Positions 60,510 through 64,000 of a DNA stretch of 64,000 bases are shown here, in pieces. The DNA is from Corallium rubrum (taxonomy: Eukaryota; Cnidaria; Anthozoa; Scleralcyonacea; Coralliidae). Location: contig OZ036003.1 in assembly GCA_964035015.1 (NCBI GenBank), positions 4,578,407 through 4,642,406 on the forward strand, given 5' to 3'. Position 1 is the first letter of the stretch. Each line of letters opens with the position of its first letter. A program made the translations under genes and the position numbers. The notes under the pieces are model-generated. The model was not told the origin of the DNA and did no database searches. It was given only the letters and a program-made list of their open reading frames with translations.

Positions 60510-60620
60510 GGTAAGTTGTTGTGCCACCCTGCATTTTCATTGGCTCCGAAGTCATCATCCGCTAACATTCGGTACATTGTCGTTTAACCCTGCATTCTCA
60601 TTGGCTCCAAAGTTATTCTA
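60510..60620. repeat. Two-copy ~67-bp tandem duplication
   Basis: The phrase CACCCTGCATTTTCATTGGCTCCGAAGT and its variant with ACCCTGCATTCTCATTGGCTC recur about 67 bases apart. A hairpin (AAGTTAGCCCTT facing AAGGGCTAAC) follows at about 60725-60795. Confidence 0.6.
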
Positions 60621-60796
60621 TTGTTAACTTAACTTACTCAACCCGTCGATAGCATAGTATCTACTATCGCATGCGCAGTAGATACAAAAATGGCAGACGA
60701 ATTAAAATTCTTTTATATACATATAAGTTAGCCCTTATGAACTCTTTTTCATGTGGGAAATTCAAAAGAATTTGGGCTAATTAAGGGCTAACATAA

Positions 60797-60955
60797 TTTA
60801 TTTAATTTAATTTAATTTAATTTAATTTAATTTAATTTAATTTAATTTAAATGAATTGAATTGAATTGAATTTAGTTTAATTTAATTTAATTTAATTTAA
60901 TTTAATTTAATTTAATTTAATTTAATTTAAGTTAATTTAATTTAATTTAATTTAA
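60797..60955. repeat. AATTT pentanucleotide microsatellite
   Basis: About 30 AATTT units with a short AATTG/TTAGT interruption in the middle. Confidence 0.95.
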
Positions 60956-61154
60956 CAGCTTTATTTTGACAATAAATAAATCAATATTTACATACATTTG
61001 TACAAACAGACTAAGATAACAGGGCATAAAAGTCGTAAAAGAAAAGCAAAAGAAAGAAGAAATAATTCTAACATGTCAAAAATGGATAAAACACAAACGT
61101 CTCATGCAAGGTGCTCCCCAATAAAATCCATACGCTAAAGGTTTTTTAAAGATA

Positions 61155-61184
61155 GATAAATAAACAAATAAATAAATAAATACA

Positions 61185-61224
<40 letters not shown>

Positions 61225-61225
61225 A
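61155..61225. repeat. AAAT tetranucleotide microsatellite
   Basis: About 16 AAAT units with one TACA interruption. Confidence 0.9.
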
Positions 61226-61844
61226 AACGAAAAGAGAATAGGGATAAAGGAGGTAAGAAGACATCTCGTTAAACAATATATACATTCACATGCACGTAGT
61301 TATGGAGTGGGAACTAAGCATGTCAGGATTAAAGTGTGTAATAGTTAACTGAAGATAAGTTTTGTGTAGATAATTTTAAAAGTAGAGAGACCATTAAAGG
61401 AGTTAGAAGGGCAGACTTAAATATGTGATTCCACAGTTTTACAATTCTGATAAAATACGATCCTTGGAAAGTGTTAGTTTTACAATATTGTGTTTTTAGA
61501 AGCGAGGAGCCTGCACGTGTCCTATTTACAGTGATGGGAGTATACGTACATATAGAATTCCAACTCAGCGGCCATTTTCGAAGAAGGTGTACATGGTATA
61601 TACTTTATATAATTTAGCATTAATTAGGATTTATTATACAAAATATTCTGGGAACTCTATACATTGGTCTTCTGTACACTGATTAAACTTTCATTATGTT
61701 CATTATTAAAATATTATATACCACTGAGCAAGCAACACAAAGTGACTTATTAGGTCCCAGTGTGCATATGACACGGCAATGAAGTTTAATTTAAAATTAA
61801 CTTTAAAGTTTAAGTTATATCTTTTGCAGTTTTCCGTTACTTTA

Positions 61845-62220
61845 TTTTATTTTATTTTATTTGCCATACTCAAACAATACGTACAGACATCGACACAAAC
61901 AACTGGTAGGGCAACCGCAACAGCTTACGCCAATTACTGCGGTCCCTAAAGATTGCAATAAATACGACTACAATACACAAGATAATTACAAACATTAAGC
62001 TAAAAACAACACGATATCGATTTAGTTAGATCACGAGCTTTGTTGCATTTGATGCTTATCGATTTCCATGTTCGTGTTAAAACAGTGTTCTAGTGCTAAA
62101 TTATAGTAATTATATAAGTATTTTGAAGTTATACATTTCATTGTTCCTTGGCAATACGTTCCAGATTCTAGTTGTCCTAATTAAAAATTATTTCTGATAC
62201 GTAGAGTCGTAGATGTTTTA
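61845..62220 (-). mobile_element. LINE 3' end, inverted
   Basis: On the minus strand a decayed reverse-transcriptase end reads IRTTRIWNVLPRN-like across frames. A 3' UTR with GACCGCAGTAATTGGC and AGCTGTTGCGGTTGCCC follows, then an AATAAAATAAAATAAAAT tail at 61845-61860. It is the same family as the tail at 57600-57735. Confidence 0.7.
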
Positions 62221-62439
62221 CATTTTGTTGTCTAAAATTGTAAAGCAGTTTTGGTTTGCTGATCGAGTAGGTCTATTTGAATTTTGCGTATAAGAAACTG
62301 AACAGCCTGATTTAAAAAAAGTCGGTTTCTTATATGCGGGGACGTACTGTAACTTACTTCATTTTTTAGATATTTCAGTTTGTTTGATATGTAAATATCA
62401 CACGTTGTGACGTGCATAATAAACTTATTGGAAAAGGTA

Positions 62440-62565
62440 ATTATATATCTCTGCTATTATCAAACGAAATCACTTGAAATGCTACATGTTTGGTGTTGTG
62501 GAAGAAACAAACGCACCTGCTTCTTTCGAATAACTTTGGTTTGATAATAGCAAAGATATATATGA
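62440..62565. repeat. Hairpin element
   Basis: ATATATCTCTGCTATTATCA faces TGATAATAGCAAAGATATAT. Small MITE. Confidence 0.6.
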
Positions 62566-63350
62566 CCTTCTTCGATAAGTCATTATACACATTTATTATA
62601 TGGCTGAGCTTGTTTCTGGGTCATTACGCCAAACGGGGCACGCTGATTGGTTGCTGAGAGGTCCGGAAAAAGCCGTAATGCCCTCTCGGCACTGTGAAAG
62701 GGCATTACGTCATTTTTAATGCCTGCAAGTTTTGGCGGGAAAATTACTGAGTTGATTTGAATGAAAATAAAAGCGAATTAGATATATCAAAATTTTGAAC
62801 AATAATAAGTCTTGAAACATTAGTGTTTCTATTTATAAAAACTTCTTATTTAAAAGCGCGAAAAATAAACGCCTAACAGGTGTAAACATGAAGCGAAACG
62901 AACAAGCTCAAAAGAAAGAACTAAGGTGAACAGCGACATCTGATCAAGACAAACGTAGAACTAACAAGAAACTATTTCTTAAAAGAAATAGCTGTTTCGT
63001 TCCGGTCAGTCGTTTATGAGGGTCTGTTTCAACAGCAATGACGAATTTTAGCTCAACTAATTATTTCCCCCATGTAGACTGGCGCGACAATTTTTACTAC
63101 GCGCCTGCGTTTCATACGACGACAAATTTAATTGAGACGATTTTTGTTTTGCATATAAACAAACTAGAAATATGCTGAAGCGAGAAGATTATAATAAAAC
63201 TACAAAAAAATAATTTAAGCTTCGTCTAATAAAACGAACACACATTTCAGACGTTGTACCGTCTGATCATGACGGATTACTCTCTCCTCCGCAGTCCAGA
63301 GGGCAGGCTCTATTGATTATTTGAGGTTATTCGCAGTCGCATAAATTCGA
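62566..63350. other. No gene seen
   Basis: A hairpin-like pair (CATTACGCC and GGGCATTACG) lies at about 62610-62710. Otherwise no recognisable feature. Confidence 0.4.
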
Positions 63351-63351
63351 C

Positions 63352-63548
63352 TGAATTTAAATGTGGCGTGCTAGCCGTCTCGCGATTTTCGTGAGAACGC
63401 AATTATTTTGGCAACGTAAATCCTCTATTCAGTAGCAATACTCTTCTGACCGTCTATAGGAGGAAAATAAAACGTTACCAAAACGTTACCAAAATAATTG
63501 CTTTCTCGGGAAAATTGCGAGACGCTAGCACGTCGCATTTAAATTTCA
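63352..63548. repeat. Inverted-repeat MITE
   Basis: AATTTAAATGTGGCGTGCTA at the left faces TAGCACGTCGCATTTAAATT at the right, with GCAATTATTTTGG/CCAAAATAATTGC inside. From 63549 to 64000 I see no feature. Confidence 0.65.
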
Positions 63549-64000
63549 TGCAGCTGATTTATTTATGACACCGCGGTATTTATTGAATAATCGCCAATAG
63601 CAAATCCATAAATTTCCAAGGCCAAAAGAATCAATATAAATTAGGTCAATAACGGACTATCATCATTTTCGTCGTCATAGGTCATAGTTTAATTCTCGAA
63701 TCAGAAGAATCCATTTAGATGGGCCATAAATGAATGATAACGAACTTCTAGCCTCAAACTATTGACATTGTTCATAAAATAGCTATATTTTAAAATTATT
63801 AGACACAGGTGAAACAGTGCGACTGACCTTTTGGAACGCGCGGTTGCCATACATAACGAATGCATTCTCGAGTTCAACGAGGGGAAAGTTCCTACTTTCT
63901 ACAGCACAAGATTGATGATTCGCTTCGCACGGGATTGTTTACCCCTTCAAATTACTCTAGATCAGCAATATTTTCACTTCGTTTTGGCGTTTAACCACGC

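Overview
This window is AT-rich animal nuclear DNA, most likely from an early-branching metazoan such as a cnidarian. The grounds are a spliced host gene with canonical GT/AG introns, a nuclear mitochondrial-ribosome gene, and a very dense load of palindromic MITEs, hAT ends, LINE 3' ends, tRNA- and 5S-derived SINEs, and Polinton-like DNA. The species cannot be named from the sequence alone.

Host genes. Positions 2814-34996 (+) hold one complete gene that I read as RAP1GDS1 (SmgGDS). It is an armadillo-repeat protein of 625 residues in 15 coding exons, and nearly every exon encodes one repeat with phase-1 boundaries. Positions 42738-42183 (-) hold a complete two-exon gene for mitochondrial ribosomal protein uS14m (MRPS14). 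Positions 36965-36414 (-) hold a 183-residue SAP-domain and coiled-coil protein of unknown role.

Introns and flanks. The RAP1GDS1 introns are packed with mobile elements. They include at least six palindromic elements flanked by TTAA, several hAT-type elements with 8-bp target duplications, and three copies of a 290-310 bp element with 9-bp duplications. Three arrays in introns 4, 11 and 12 appear to share one 20-bp satellite unit, and intron 13 has a separate 19-bp minisatellite. One LINE 3' end stops about ten bases before the acceptor AG of exon 8. One MITE starts a few bases after the donor of exon 10.

The 43.9-57.7 kb region is a set of nested insertions. A LINE reverse-transcriptase 3' end is split by a hAT element (44189-57230, 8-bp duplication). 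The hAT transposase tail is split by a MITE and by a Polinton-like element (45451-56833, 6-bp duplication) whose 1.8-kb inverted arms each carry two genes. The Polinton-like element is itself split by a 1.66-kb CAC-ended transposon (48119-49774, 3-bp duplication) and by a second, 4.06-kb element of the same general type (50145-54204). That second element is almost all palindrome, with one zinc-finger gene in its loop. The outer arms start with an array of AP-1-like TGACTCA sites. The inner arms start with an array of GGAA/TGACGTCA (ETS/CRE-like) sites. These are treated as fossil virus-like elements.

From 57.7 kb to the end I see no confident gene. There are simple repeats, a second LINE 3' tail and a few palindromes.
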